64,000 bases of DNA. Origin: Sphingomonas taxi. Its GTDB lineage: Bacteria > Pseudomonadota > Alphaproteobacteria > Sphingomonadales > Sphingomonadaceae. The notes below the pieces were generated by a model. It was not told the DNA's origin, did not search any database, and saw only the letters and a list, made by a program, of their open reading frames with translations. The stretch is taken from NCBI GenBank assembly GCA_003240625.1, contig QFMX01000002.1, positions 1-64,000 of the forward strand, written 5' to 3'. Position numbers and translations under genes: made by a program. This document shows, piece by piece, positions 35,200-45,921 of the stretch. Position 1 is the stretch's first letter; each line of letters begins with the position of its first letter.

Positions 35200-36039
35200 G
35201 TGGACACCGTCCGGGACCTGAATGCGTTGCGCGAGAGCGTCGCCGCCTTTCGTGCGGCGGGGCAGCGCGTCGCGCTCGTCCCGACGATGGGCGCGCTCCA
35301 CGCCGGCCATGTCGCGCTGATCGAGGCGGCGAAGCGGCCGGGGACCAAGGTCGTCGCGTCGATCTTCGTCAATCCGACGCAGTTCGGGCCGAACGAGGAT
35401 CTGTCGCGCTATCCGCGGCGCGAGATGGCCGATATCCGGATGCTCAAGGAGGCCGGGTGCGACCTGCTCTGGCTGCCGTCGGTCGAGGCGATGTATCCCG
35501 ATGGCTTCGCTAGCATGGTGCGGGTGTCGGGAGTCAGCGACGGCTTCGACGGCGCCTCGCGGCCCGGCCATTTCGACGGCGTCGCGACGGTCGTGTCGAA
35601 GCTGTTCAATCAGGTCGGGCCCGACGCAGCGTATTTCGGTGAGAAGGATTATCAGCAACTGGCGGTGATCCGGCGGTTCGTATCGGATCTCGATTTCGCG
35701 ATCGATATCGTCGGGGTGCCGACGCAGCGCGATGACGATGGTCTCGCGATGTCGTCACGCAACATTTATCTCGACGACGAACAGCGCAAGCAGGCGGTGG
35801 CCCTGCCGCGAGCCTTGGGCGTCGCCGCGCGGGCGATCGCGAAGGGTGAGGACGTCGAGTCAGTGCTGGACGATGCGCGGACGACGTTGGTCGGGGCGGG
35901 GTTCACGATCGACTACGTTGCTTTGGCCGATGCCGAGACGCTGGCGGAGAACCCGGCGGCGGATCGGCCGCGACGGTTGCTGGCGGCGGCTCGGATGGGC
36001 GCGACGCGGCTGATCGATAACATCGCGATAGAGTTGTAA
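35200..36039 (+). CDS. panC: Pantothenate synthetase (pantoate--beta-alanine ligase)
   Basis: Makes pantothenate from pantoate, beta-alanine and ATP, for coenzyme A. The nucleotidyl-transferase motif PTMGALHAGH is at residues 28-37, followed by SIFVNPTQFGPNEDL, GEKDYQQL and the KMSKS-like MSSRN. Start is GTG 35200 with AGGAG 8 nt upstream. At 279 residues it is of normal length. No panB is nearby; it is a monocistronic gene facing mipZ. Confidence 0.96.
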   Translation: MDTVRDLNALRESVAAFRAAGQRVALVPTMGALHAGHVALIEAAKRPGTKVVASIFVNPTQFGPNEDLSRYPRREMADIRMLKEAGCDLLWLPSVEAMYPDGFASMVRVSGVSDGFDGASRPGHFDGVATVVSKLFNQVGPDAAYFGEKDYQQLAVIRRFVSDLDFAIDIVGVPTQRDDDGLAMSSRNIYLDDEQRKQAVALPRALGVAARAIAKGEDVESVLDDARTTLVGAGFTIDYVALADAETLAENPAADRPRRLLAAARMGATRLIDNIAIEL

Positions 36040-36049
36040 AAAACGACCA

Positions 36050-36065
36050 TTAACCCATTAACCAT
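36050..36065 (+). promoter_or_regulatory. Tandem CtrA-like half-sites (TTAACC / TTAACCAT)
   Basis: TTAACC at 36050 and TTAACCAT at 36058, 8 nt start to start, lie about 55 nt upstream of the Sel1-like gene. TTAACCAT is the alphaproteobacterial CtrA half-site; the spacing (4 nt between TTAA cores) is not the full TTAA-N7-TTAA site, so this is suggestive only. Confidence 0.35.
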
Positions 36066-36116
36066 TTCGTAGCGGGAATCGCCGCAGTCTGTCCTCACGA
36101 ACATTGGGGGCAAACC

Positions 36117-36413
36117 ATGCGTAGCAATCTCAAGAGCGCGAATTTCATGATCGAACGCCGTCTGGCGGATGCCGCACGCGGCGACGACCGGGCGTGCTAC
36201 GAACTCGGGATGGTGTATTCGACGGGGACGTCGGGCGTCGTCCTCGACCTGATCGAGGCGCACAAGTGGTTCAACCTGGCGGCGGTGTCGGGGAACATCG
36301 CCGCGCAGGAATGCCGTGCGGAGATCGCCGAGGACATGACCGCGCGGGAAATCTCGGTGGCGCAGCGCGCCGCGCGCAACTGGATGCAACTGACGCAGCG
36401 GCGGGCGGCTTAA
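36117..36413 (+). CDS. Sel1-repeat-like small protein
   Basis: A 98-residue soluble protein with one recognisable Sel1-type (TPR-like) unit: ACYELGMVYSTGTSGVVLDLIEAHKWFNLAAVSGN, with the typical AHKWFNLAA. ATG 36117 follows GGGGGCAAACC. Similar single-repeat proteins are common in sphingomonads; function unknown, probably protein-protein contact. Candidate CtrA half-sites lie upstream. Confidence 0.8.
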   Translation: MRSNLKSANFMIERRLADAARGDDRACYELGMVYSTGTSGVVLDLIEAHKWFNLAAVSGNIAAQECRAEIAEDMTAREISVAQRAARNWMQLTQRRAA

Positions 36414-36575
36414 TCCTCCCCGGAACGGGGAGGGGGACCGTTCGCCGCTGGGCGAAGGGTGGAGGGGGAGGGCCGCAGACGTAGCGTTTGTGGGTCTCAC
36501 GTTACGCAGCGGTGCTTTTGGGGAAGCCCCCCTCCACCATCCTTCGGATGGTCCCCCTCCCCTTGCAGGGGAGGA

Positions 36576-36577
<2 letters not shown>
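36412..36577. repeat. Intergenic paired-palindrome repeat, family D variant
   Basis: TAATCCTCCCCGGAACGGGGAGGGGGA at one end and TCCCCCTCCCCTTGCAGGGGAGGATTA at the other, with internal GGTGGAGGGG / CCCCTCCACC arms. Its last bases supply part of the stop codon of topA. Confidence 0.8.
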
Positions 36578-39182
<2,605 letters not shown>

Positions 39183-39624
39183 GGGGAAACCGGGGTCCTT
39201 ACGTGTACGCGTACGAGGGTGGCGGCGTCGGGGTAGTGCCGTCAACCCGGAGAGGGCTCAAGATCGACCGACGCGAGATGCGACCGTCGGTGCGGGTTTT
39301 CCAGAGGGGCTCGGCAGAGGGCGGGGTATTTCCCGGATTATGCCGACGCTGCTGGCACAATATCGATGTCGCCATGATGACAGTAAAACAGCCCATCCGA
39401 TCGTCTTCTGTTAATATTACTGCGGAGATCGTTACAACCGAGGTCGCCTACCGAACCAATTCAACGACATAACCGTTGGGCAGCCATCAAGATTTTCGTC
39501 CGGCTCAGTGGTTTCCTATGCGTGTTGCATCCTTCCGAAAGGACCCTGAGGTGCGGCGGTATCTTCATGCACTTTCGCCGGGAGACGGCGGTAAGGGCTC
39601 GGAAACAGGTAGGGATGATCTAGC
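39183..39624. other. 442-nt gap upstream of topA, no gene recognised
   Basis: Contains the topA promoter region and, around 39360-39480, a stretch noticeably richer in A/T than its surroundings (TCTGTTAATATTACTG). Short open frames on both strands here look like noise. No repeat family seen elsewhere is present. A divergent promoter pair serving topA and the small gene at 39625 is likely. Confidence 0.5.
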
Positions 39625-39891
39625 GTGACCCGACATGATCTCGCCGTTGCGAAATGGAAGTGTTCGTTCCTTGCGAAACAGATCGTGATCCTGCGGGACT
39701 CGGCTCCGGAACCCCATATCCTCCGCTTGATCGCCTTGCATCAGGCCGAACTCGACGCTTTGCTTGCGGCTATCGCAACGTCGCATGATGCCAAGGATTG
39801 GGCGGCCGGCTGGGCAGATGCGGATACGCAGACGGACGACCAGCAGGCTCGTGGCGGTCCGCTAGGATCGGGGCAGGACCTTGTCGGGTGA
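39625..39891 (+). CDS. Small hypothetical protein
   Basis: An 88-residue predicted soluble, mostly helical protein (LAVAKWKCSFLAKQIVIL, then HILRLIALHQAELDALLAA) with a Gly-rich C-terminus. The start is a GTG at 39625 with AGGGATGATC upstream. Third positions are G/C-biased as in real genes of this genome, but no family is recognised and an overlapping frame on the other strand exists. Convergent with dprA, whose stop lies 27 nt downstream. Confidence 0.45.
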   Translation: MTRHDLAVAKWKCSFLAKQIVILRDSAPEPHILRLIALHQAELDALLAAIATSHDAKDWAAGWADADTQTDDQQARGGPLGSGQDLVG

Positions 39892-39918
39892 TGCCAACCT
39901 GAGCCGGTTTTTGCCGGA

Positions 39919-41010
39919 TTAGAGCAAGCTAGCGCGGCCTCCGGCGTGGCGCTCCAGCCGGCCGCCGAGTTCGAGTTCGAGCAACACCGTGTGGACGACC
40001 GACGGGCTCAGATGCGACTGGCGGATGAGTTCGTCGATTGCGACAGGGACCGGACCGAGCAGGTCGGCGATCCGCTGGCGGTCGATGTCGCTCGCGTCTT
40101 CGGGCGGCGACGCGGCGTAGGTGTCGATCGGGGAGCGCACGGAGCGTGGATCAAACGGGCGGATCTGTTCCAGGATGTCGGCAGCGGACTGCACCAGCGT
40201 GGCGCCCTCGCGGATCAGCAGGTTGCAGCCCTGCGCGCGCGGGTCGAGCGGGCTGCCGGGGACGGCCATGACTTCGCGGCCGGATTCGTTGGCGAGGCGC
40301 GCGGTGATCAGCGAGCCGGATTTGGGGACGGCCTCGACCACCACCGTGCCGATCGCGAGGCCGGCGATGATGCGGTTGCGCGAGGGGAAGTTGCGCGCCT
40401 TGGGCTCGGTGCCGGGGGGCTGTTCGGCGAGGAGGACGCCTTCGTTGGCGATGCGTTCCTGTAACGCGGTGTTGTCGGGCGGGTAGGCGATGTCGATGCC
40501 GCTCGCGATCACGCCGATCGTGGCGCCGCTGGAGCCTGCTCCGAGTGCGCCGATATGTGCGGCGGTGTCGATGCCGCGGGCGAGGCCTGAGACGACCGTC
40601 GTGCCTTCCTCGGCGAGTTGTAGCGCGAGCTGGCGGGCGAAGCGGCAGGCGGCGGCGGAGGCGTTACGTGCGCCGACCATTGCGATGCAGGGGCGGCTGA
40701 CGTGGGCGATGTCGCCGCGGAAGATCAACGCCGGCGGGGCCGTCTCGATCTCGGCGAGCAGGCGGGGGTACTCGGCGTCGTCGAGGAAGAGGTAGCGCGC
40801 GCCTAGTTTCGTGGTGGCGGCGATCTCGCGTTCGGCCATCGCGGCGTCGGCGATCCGGGGGCTGCGGCCGCCACCGCGTTGAGCGAGCATGGGGAGCGCT
40901 TCGATCGCGGCATCCGCGCTGCCGAAGCGGGCGATGAGCTGGCGATAGGTGACCGGTCCGATCCCGGTCGTGCGGATGAGCCGAAGTCTGGAGACCGTCG
41001 GGTCAGTCAC
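39919..41010 (-). CDS. dprA: DNA-processing protein DprA
   Basis: A 363-residue protein that protects incoming single-stranded DNA and loads RecA in natural transformation. The Rossmann-like core shows CIAMVGARNASAAACRFA, VVSGLARGIDTAAHIGAL, ATIGVIASGIDIAYPP, FPSRNRIIAGLA and EAVPKSGSLITARLANESGREVMAVPG. An N-terminal SAM/HhH-like region (RTTGIGPVTYRQLIARFG) and a C-terminal winged-helix-like DML1 domain are present. It overlaps plsY by 8 nt. Confidence 0.95.
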   Translation of the reverse strand: MTDPTVSRLRLIRTTGIGPVTYRQLIARFGSADAAIEALPMLAQRGGGRSPRIADAAMAEREIAATTKLGARYLFLDDAEYPRLLAEIETAPPALIFRGDIAHVSRPCIAMVGARNASAAACRFARQLALQLAEEGTTVVSGLARGIDTAAHIGALGAGSSGATIGVIASGIDIAYPPDNTALQERIANEGVLLAEQPPGTEPKARNFPSRNRIIAGLAIGTVVVEAVPKSGSLITARLANESGREVMAVPGSPLDPRAQGCNLLIREGATLVQSAADILEQIRPFDPRSVRSPIDTYAASPPEDASDIDRQRIADLLGPVPVAIDELIRQSHLSPSVVHTVLLELELGGRLERHAGGRASLL

Positions 41011-41620
41011 CCGGGGGTCGTTTTGAGCGGCCGATGCGCGGTTCGGTGCCCGAGAACAGGCGCTCGACGTTCTCGCGGTGCTTCCAGAAGACGATCAGCG
41101 CTAGCGCGAGCAGCAGCAGGACGAGATCGAACCGGCCGAACAAGGCGGCGGCGAACGGCGCGCTGAGCGCGGCGGCCATGCCTGCGACCGAGGATATGCG
41201 CAGGCCAGCGAGCAGGCCGAGCCAGACGACCGCGTAGACCAGCCCGAGCGGCCAATGGAGCGCGACGACGATGCCCATGAGCGTGGCGACGCCCTTGCCG
41301 CCCTTGAACTTCAGCCAGACCGGGTAGCAATGGCCGATGAACGCACCGGCTGCGGCCAGGAGAGCGTTGCCGGGGAACAGATGTGCGACCAGCAGCACGG
41401 CGACCGCGCCCTTGGCCATGTCGAGCAGCAGCGTGGCGGCGGCGAGGCCTTTCCGTCCGGTGCGCAGGACGTTGGTCGCGCCGATGTTGCCCGAGCCGAT
41501 CGTGCGCAGATCGCCCGCACCGCCGAGCCGCGTGAGGATGACGCCGAACGGGATCGAGCCGAGCAGGTAGCTGAGCACGAGCGATAGCGTGGGCGCGACC
41601 CAGAGAATTTCCGTCTGCAA
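41003..41620 (-). CDS. plsY: Glycerol-3-phosphate acyltransferase PlsY
   Basis: Membrane acyltransferase using acyl-phosphate to make lysophosphatidate in phospholipid synthesis; 205 residues with five to six helices. Motifs are SYLLGSIPFGVILTRL, GSGNIGATNVLRTGRKGLA and GHCYPVWLKFKGGKGVAT. The stop lies inside the start region of dprA (8-nt overlap), a pairing widely seen in alphaproteobacteria. No plsX neighbour here. Confidence 0.95.
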   Translation of the reverse strand: MQTEILWVAPTLSLVLSYLLGSIPFGVILTRLGGAGDLRTIGSGNIGATNVLRTGRKGLAAATLLLDMAKGAVAVLLVAHLFPGNALLAAAGAFIGHCYPVWLKFKGGKGVATLMGIVVALHWPLGLVYAVVWLGLLAGLRISSVAGMAAALSAPFAAALFGRFDLVLLLLALALIVFWKHRENVERLFSGTEPRIGRSKRPPGD

Positions 41621-41713
41621 GTATGTCCCCCGTTCCGAAGGCGCTTATAAACGACGCGGGGCGGACGGCAAATGGCTGGTGGTGTGCGCACCCTTCGCCA
41701 AGCGGAAAGCGCG

Positions 41714-41823
41714 CTCCCCTCCCTGGAAGGGAGGGGCTGGGGGTGGGTAGGCCCGCTCGTGTTGCGAGGTCTGCGGATGCGGAAGCCGACCCACCCCTAA
41801 CCCCTCCCTTCCAGGGGGGGGGG
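41714..41823. repeat. Intergenic paired-palindrome repeat, family C copy 2, ending in a G10 run
   Basis: CTCCCCTCCCTGGAAGGGAGGGG-CTGGGGGTGGGT ... CCGACCCACCCCTAACCCC-TCCCTTCCAGGGG, the last arm extended to ten consecutive Gs (41814-41823). It lies in the divergent plsY-murI gap. Confidence 0.85.
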
Positions 41824-41870
41824 ATATGTCGCTCTGGTTTACGGGGGGCAGTTCGTCCTAAAGGCCGGAC

Positions 41871-42659
41871 ATGGACACGCGCCCCATCCTGTTCTTCGAT
41901 TCCGGCGTCGGCGGGCTGTCGATCGTCGGCCCGGCGCGTGCGGCGCTGCCCGATGCGCCGTTCGTGTACGCCGCCGACTCGGCGGGGTTTCCGTACGGGA
42001 CGAAGAGCGAGGCGGAGATCGCGGCGCGCGTGCCGGTGCTGCTGGGGCGGTTGGCGGAGCGGTATCGGCCGCGGTTGATCGTGATCGCCTGCAACACCGC
42101 CTCGACGATCGCGTTGCCGGTGGTACGCGCGGCGCTCGACCTGCCGGTGGTCGGGACGGTACCGGCGATCAAGCCTGCCGCGCTGCTGTCCAAGACGCGG
42201 ACGATCGGCGTGCTGGGGACCGAGGCGACCGTGCGGCAGGCCTATGTCGACGATCTGGCGGCGCGGTTCGCGGGCGATTGCACGGTGCTGCGCCATGGCT
42301 CGGCGGCGCTGGTCGAGATGGCGGAGGCCAAGCTTCACGGGCGACCGGTCGCGCCGGAGCGCTATGCCGCAGTGCTCGACGGGCTGTTCTCGCAAGCCGG
42401 CGGCGATCGGATCGACGTGATCGTCAACGCCTGCACGCATTTTCCGCTCGTCGAGGCGGAATTGGCCGCAGCGGCGCCCGGCGTGCGGTTCGTCGACGGT
42501 GGTCCCGGGATCGCGCGGCGGATCGTGCACCTGATGCAGGGCGAATCATGGTCGGGAGCGGGGGAGGGGATCGCCGTCTTCACTCGGTTGGGCGCCGACG
42601 AATGCGCGCTCGGACCCGCCTTGGCGGCGCGAGGGTTTGCGCGGATCGAGCAGCTTTGA
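41871..42659 (+). CDS. murI: Glutamate racemase
   Basis: Cofactor-independent enzyme giving D-glutamate for peptidoglycan, 262 residues. Both catalytic cysteines are present, Cys74 in VIACNTAST and the second in NACTHFPLVEAEL near residue 187, plus the N-terminal FFDSGVGGLS (Asp10) and PYGTKS. ATG 41871 lies 48 nt after a G10 run. Monocistronic. Confidence 0.96.
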   Translation: MDTRPILFFDSGVGGLSIVGPARAALPDAPFVYAADSAGFPYGTKSEAEIAARVPVLLGRLAERYRPRLIVIACNTASTIALPVVRAALDLPVVGTVPAIKPAALLSKTRTIGVLGTEATVRQAYVDDLAARFAGDCTVLRHGSAALVEMAEAKLHGRPVAPERYAAVLDGLFSQAGGDRIDVIVNACTHFPLVEAELAAAAPGVRFVDGGPGIARRIVHLMQGESWSGAGEGIAVFTRLGADECALGPALAARGFARIEQL

Positions 42660-42782
42660 GCGTTAACCTGGGACAATGTGGCACCTTGCTTCGGGCGCGC
42701 ATCGTGGCAATGTGCCCCAGGATGAGGAAAGCGATCACCGTAAGAGCGGTATTACGCTGGAACTGAGTGAAAGTGAGGCGTA

Positions 42783-44057
42783 GTGCCCAAGGCCATGATT
42801 ATCGACGGCAAAACGGCAACGGACGGCATTAGTGGTCCGCGAGTCGATTATTCGCGCGTGTTCACGCAGGCGATCGACCGGTTGCATGCCGAAGGGCGCT
42901 ACCGCGTGTTCATCGACATCCTTCGCAACAAGGGCGCGTTTCCGAACGCGCGCTGTTTCGCGGGGCATAACGGGCCGAAGCCGATCACGGTCTGGTGCTC
43001 GAACGACTACCTCGCAATGGGGCAGCACCCGAAGGTGATCGCGGCGATGGAGGAAGCGCTGCACGACGTCGGCGCGGGCTCGGGCGGTACGCGCAACATC
43101 GGCGGCAATACGCATTACCATGTCGACCTGGAGGGCGAACTCGCCGACCTGCACGGCAAGGAAGCGGCGCTGCTGTTCACCAGCGGCTATGTCTCGAACG
43201 AGGCTACGCTGGCGACCTTGGCCAAGGTGCTGCCGGGCTGCATCATCTTTTCCGACGAGCTGAACCACGCGTCGATGATCGCGGGCATTCGCAACTCGGG
43301 CTGCGAGAAGCGGGTGTTCCGCCACAACGATCTCGCGCATCTGGAAGAATTGCTGGCCGCGGAAGACCCCGCCGTCCCGAAACTGATCGCATTCGAGAGC
43401 GTGTATTCGATGGAGGGCGACATCGCGCCGATCTCGGCGGTGTGCGATCTCGCCGACCGATACAACGCGCTGACCTATTGCGACGAAGTCCATGCGGTCG
43501 GGATGTACGGCGCACGGGGCGGCGGAATTTCGGAGCGGGACGAGGTCGCGCACCGGATCACGATCCTCGAGGGCACGCTCGGCAAGGCGTTCGGCGTGAT
43601 GGGGGGCTATATCGCCGCCGATCGCACGATCGTCGACGTGATTCGCAGCTATGCGCCGGGGTTCATCTTCACGACCTCGCTGTCGCCGGTGCTGGTCGCA
43701 GGCGTACTCGCGAGCGTACGGCATCTGAAGGCGTCGAGCGTCGAGCGCGAGGGGCAGCAGGCGTCCGCCGCGATGCTCAAGGCGATGCTCAAGGACGCCG
43801 GGCTGCCGGTGATGATCGGCGATACGCATATCGTGCCGCTGATGGTCGGCGATCCGGTCAAGGCGAAGAAGATCAGCGACGTGCTGCTGGCGGAATACGG
43901 CGTGTACGTGCAGCCGATCAACTACCCGACCGTGCCGCGCGGTACCGAGCGGCTGCGGTTCACGCCGGGCCCTGCGCATACCGAGGCGATGATGCGCGAA
44001 CTGACCGACGCGCTGGTCGAAATCTGGAGCCGGCTGGACTTGCGCAAGGCGGCCTGA
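42783..44057 (+). CDS. hemA: 5-aminolevulinate synthase
   Basis: PLP enzyme condensing glycine and succinyl-CoA into 5-aminolevulinate, the alphaproteobacterial (Shemin) entry to haem synthesis; 424 residues. PLP lysine is Lys268 in EGTLGKAFGVMGGY; GSGGTRNIGGNTHYH, CDEVHAVGMYG and FTTSLSPV are family signatures. GTG 42783 has GAGG 6 nt upstream; ATG 42795 is an alternative. The N-terminus carries about 20 extra residues compared with Rhodobacter HemA. The 123-nt upstream gap has two imperfect GGCAATGTGCCC-like copies (42671 and 42708 regions). Confidence 0.95.
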   Translation: MPKAMIIDGKTATDGISGPRVDYSRVFTQAIDRLHAEGRYRVFIDILRNKGAFPNARCFAGHNGPKPITVWCSNDYLAMGQHPKVIAAMEEALHDVGAGSGGTRNIGGNTHYHVDLEGELADLHGKEAALLFTSGYVSNEATLATLAKVLPGCIIFSDELNHASMIAGIRNSGCEKRVFRHNDLAHLEELLAAEDPAVPKLIAFESVYSMEGDIAPISAVCDLADRYNALTYCDEVHAVGMYGARGGGISERDEVAHRITILEGTLGKAFGVMGGYIAADRTIVDVIRSYAPGFIFTTSLSPVLVAGVLASVRHLKASSVEREGQQASAAMLKAMLKDAGLPVMIGDTHIVPLMVGDPVKAKKISDVLLAEYGVYVQPINYPTVPRGTERLRFTPGPAHTEAMMRELTDALVEIWSRLDLRKAA

Positions 44058-44090
44058 AGCAGTTTCCATTCAAAGCGCGGAGCGCACCGG

Positions 44091-44669
44091 TCAGTCGATG
44101 ATGATCGTCGCGTTGGTGCCGGGGACTGCCAAGGGGTCCCCGAAGCGTACGGTGTGAACCTGGGCGTAGTCTCCGTCGACCGGCTCACCGAAGACGTGAA
44201 CGACCGAACGAGCACCATCAACGACCCAGTAATTTTCGATACCGATACTGGCGTAGTCCGTGCGCTTGGGACCCATGTCGCGGGCCCTGGTTGTTTCAGC
44301 GACCTCTATGGCCAGAATGATATCATCTGCGCCGAACAGGCGATTTTCGTCAGGAATGTGCCGCACCAAGGCTGCATCGCATGTCCGGACAGTATCTCCG
44401 CCTATGTCGATCCCGGTTTCGCCAAGAGCAAAAAAACCCGCGGTACGCGCTACAGGCGCAAGCACCTCAGACAAGCGAGACACGCGAACAGTATGATTGC
44501 TCATCGGCGGATTCATACGTTCGATTTCCCCGTTGACCAATTCGATCTTCATGTCGTCGAACGCACCGGCTTCCGCCATGCGCATGAATTCTTCACTGGT
44601 GAATCGCGCTGGTCTCGAGCGAGGCATAAGATGAGGCTCGGCGCGGATAATGGCGGCGTGCTTGTTCAT
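44091..44669 (-). CDS. Uma2 family (restriction endonuclease-fold) protein
   Basis: A 192-residue DUF820/Uma2 protein. PD-(D/E)XK-like features: FTSEEFMRMAEAG at the N-terminus, KIELVNGEIERM, TCDAALVRHIPDE and ILAIEVAETTRARDMGPKRTDYASIGIENYWVVD, where Asp, Glu-x-Ala/Ser and Lys are the expected catalytic set. Base composition is visibly less GC-rich than its neighbours, suggesting later acquisition. Uma2 proteins are mostly cyanobacterial and of unknown function; a few are thought to be nucleases. Convergent with hemA, 33 nt apart. Confidence 0.88.
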   Translation of the reverse strand: MNKHAAIIRAEPHLMPRSRPARFTSEEFMRMAEAGAFDDMKIELVNGEIERMNPPMSNHTVRVSRLSEVLAPVARTAGFFALGETGIDIGGDTVRTCDAALVRHIPDENRLFGADDIILAIEVAETTRARDMGPKRTDYASIGIENYWVVDGARSVVHVFGEPVDGDYAQVHTVRFGDPLAVPGTNATIIID

Positions 44670-44708
44670 TACTAGATGATACCACCTATTCGACGCTGCG
44701 CCGAGTCG

Positions 44709-45173
44709 TTAGAGCGCAGCCGCCAAAAGAGTCAGGACGCAGAGGCCGAGCGACAACGGCGCGCGCAGTGCCATCCAGCTGGGCGGGGCGATACCCGCGC
44801 GGACCAGAGCCCGGTCGACCAGCAGCGCGGCGATCAGGCTGATGCCTAGCACCACCAGCGAGGGGCCGGGCCAGCGCAGGCCGACCATCCAGGGCCAGGC
44901 GGTTGCCAGCGCGATCAGCGAGGGAGCGACGCTGGCGAACCAGAGCCAGCGGGGCGGCGAGTCGGTGCGCGCAGCGAGGCCCCACCAGAGGCCGCCGAGG
45001 AAGCTCAGGATCAGCGCGGCATAGGCGTAGGCGATCGCCAGCGCCGAGTAGCGGCTTTGCGGATCGCCGCTCAACAACAGTGCGACTGCGCCGAGTTGAG
45101 GCAACAAGCCGCTCAGGCCGAGCAGGCGCGCGATCGGCGGGATGCCGCCCGCCGCGGGAGGTCGCGTGGTCAT
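44709..45173 (-). CDS. DUF3429 family membrane protein
   Basis: A 154-residue integral membrane protein with five hydrophobic segments, containing YSALAIAYAYAALILSFLGGLWWGLA, typical of DUF3429. ATG 45173 follows the anti-sigma stop by 10 nt, so it is the last gene of the sigma operon. Function unknown. Confidence 0.8.
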   Translation of the reverse strand: MTTRPPAAGGIPPIARLLGLSGLLPQLGAVALLLSGDPQSRYSALAIAYAYAALILSFLGGLWWGLAARTDSPPRWLWFASVAPSLIALATAWPWMVGLRWPGPSLVVLGISLIAALLVDRALVRAGIAPPSWMALRAPLSLGLCVLTLLAAAL

Positions 45174-45183
45174 CAGACAGTCA

Positions 45184-45921
45184 TCAGACGCGGGCGACCA
45201 CGCCGGTAGCGACGACCGGGCCGGTCGGCAGGCCGGTCGGTGAGCCGCCGAGCGGTTCGACCGAGATCGCGAGCGTCGCGCCGGGGGCGATGCGACCGCG
45301 GTCGACGCCCTTTGGTGCCAGCACGGTCGGACGACTCGACAGCAGGCCGAGCGAGTGCGGCACGCCATCGCCGCCGATCACCCAGAGTTCGGCGACCCGC
45401 GCGTTCGGTACGCCGGGACCGGCCGCGATCCGCAGCCCGCCATTGGCAGGATCATAGACCGCGGGGATGGGCGACTTAGCATCGCCGAGCATCGCGACAA
45501 GCACGCTGGTCGGCCGCGGAACCGGGGTCGGTTGCGACACGGGCACGGTCGGTTCGGGGCGGAGCATCACGAACAGAAGCAGGCACGCCGCGATCGCACT
45601 GGTGAAGGCGGCAAGCGCCGGCCACGGGAAGCGGCTGGCCTTGGTGGGCGTCGTGGTGTCGATCGCCATGCCGTCGAGACTGGCTTCGATCCGCGCGGCG
45701 ATGTGAGACGGCGCGGCGCGTTCGGGCCACAGGTCGAACAGGACGGCGAGGCGCGACCGCCACCATTCCACCTGCGCGGCAAAACCGGGGTCGGCGAGCA
45801 CGCGGCGAAGCGCTGCCCCGCGCTCCTCGCCCTCGATCAGGCCGAGCGCGAGTTCGGCGGCGGCCATGTCTTGTGGCACGGCGTCTTCGGGGGCGGGGGT
45901 ATCGATGGTCGGATCAGCCAC
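45184..45921 (-). CDS. Anti-sigma factor (RskA/anti-sigma-K family)
   Basis: A 245-residue single-span membrane protein. The cytoplasmic N-terminal part (AAAELALGLIEGEER, then RVLADPGFAAQVEWWRSRL) is the sigma-binding region of RskA/ChrR-like anti-sigma factors; a transmembrane helix lies near residues 99-119 (ALAAFTSAIAACLLLFVML); the periplasmic part is the RskA-type domain (AELWVIGGDGVPHSLGLL). Overlaps the sigma factor gene by 8 nt, as expected for a co-expressed pair. Confidence 0.9.
   Translation of the reverse strand: MADPTIDTPAPEDAVPQDMAAAELALGLIEGEERGAALRRVLADPGFAAQVEWWRSRLAVLFDLWPERAAPSHIAARIEASLDGMAIDTTTPTKASRFPWPALAAFTSAIAACLLLFVMLRPEPTVPVSQPTPVPRPTSVLVAMLGDAKSPIPAVYDPANGGLRIAAGPGVPNARVAELWVIGGDGVPHSLGLLSSRPTVLAPKGVDRGRIAPGATLAISVEPLGGSPTGLPTGPVVATGVVARV

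Noticed and set aside
42660..42782. Imperfect repeats before hemA as a regulator operator
   Set aside because: The two ACAATGTGG/GCAATGTGC-like copies are short and imperfect in the same orientation; too weak to call a site.
44091..44669. Uma2 protein as part of a defence system
   Set aside because: It is a single gene with no partner methylase, helicase or toxin nearby.
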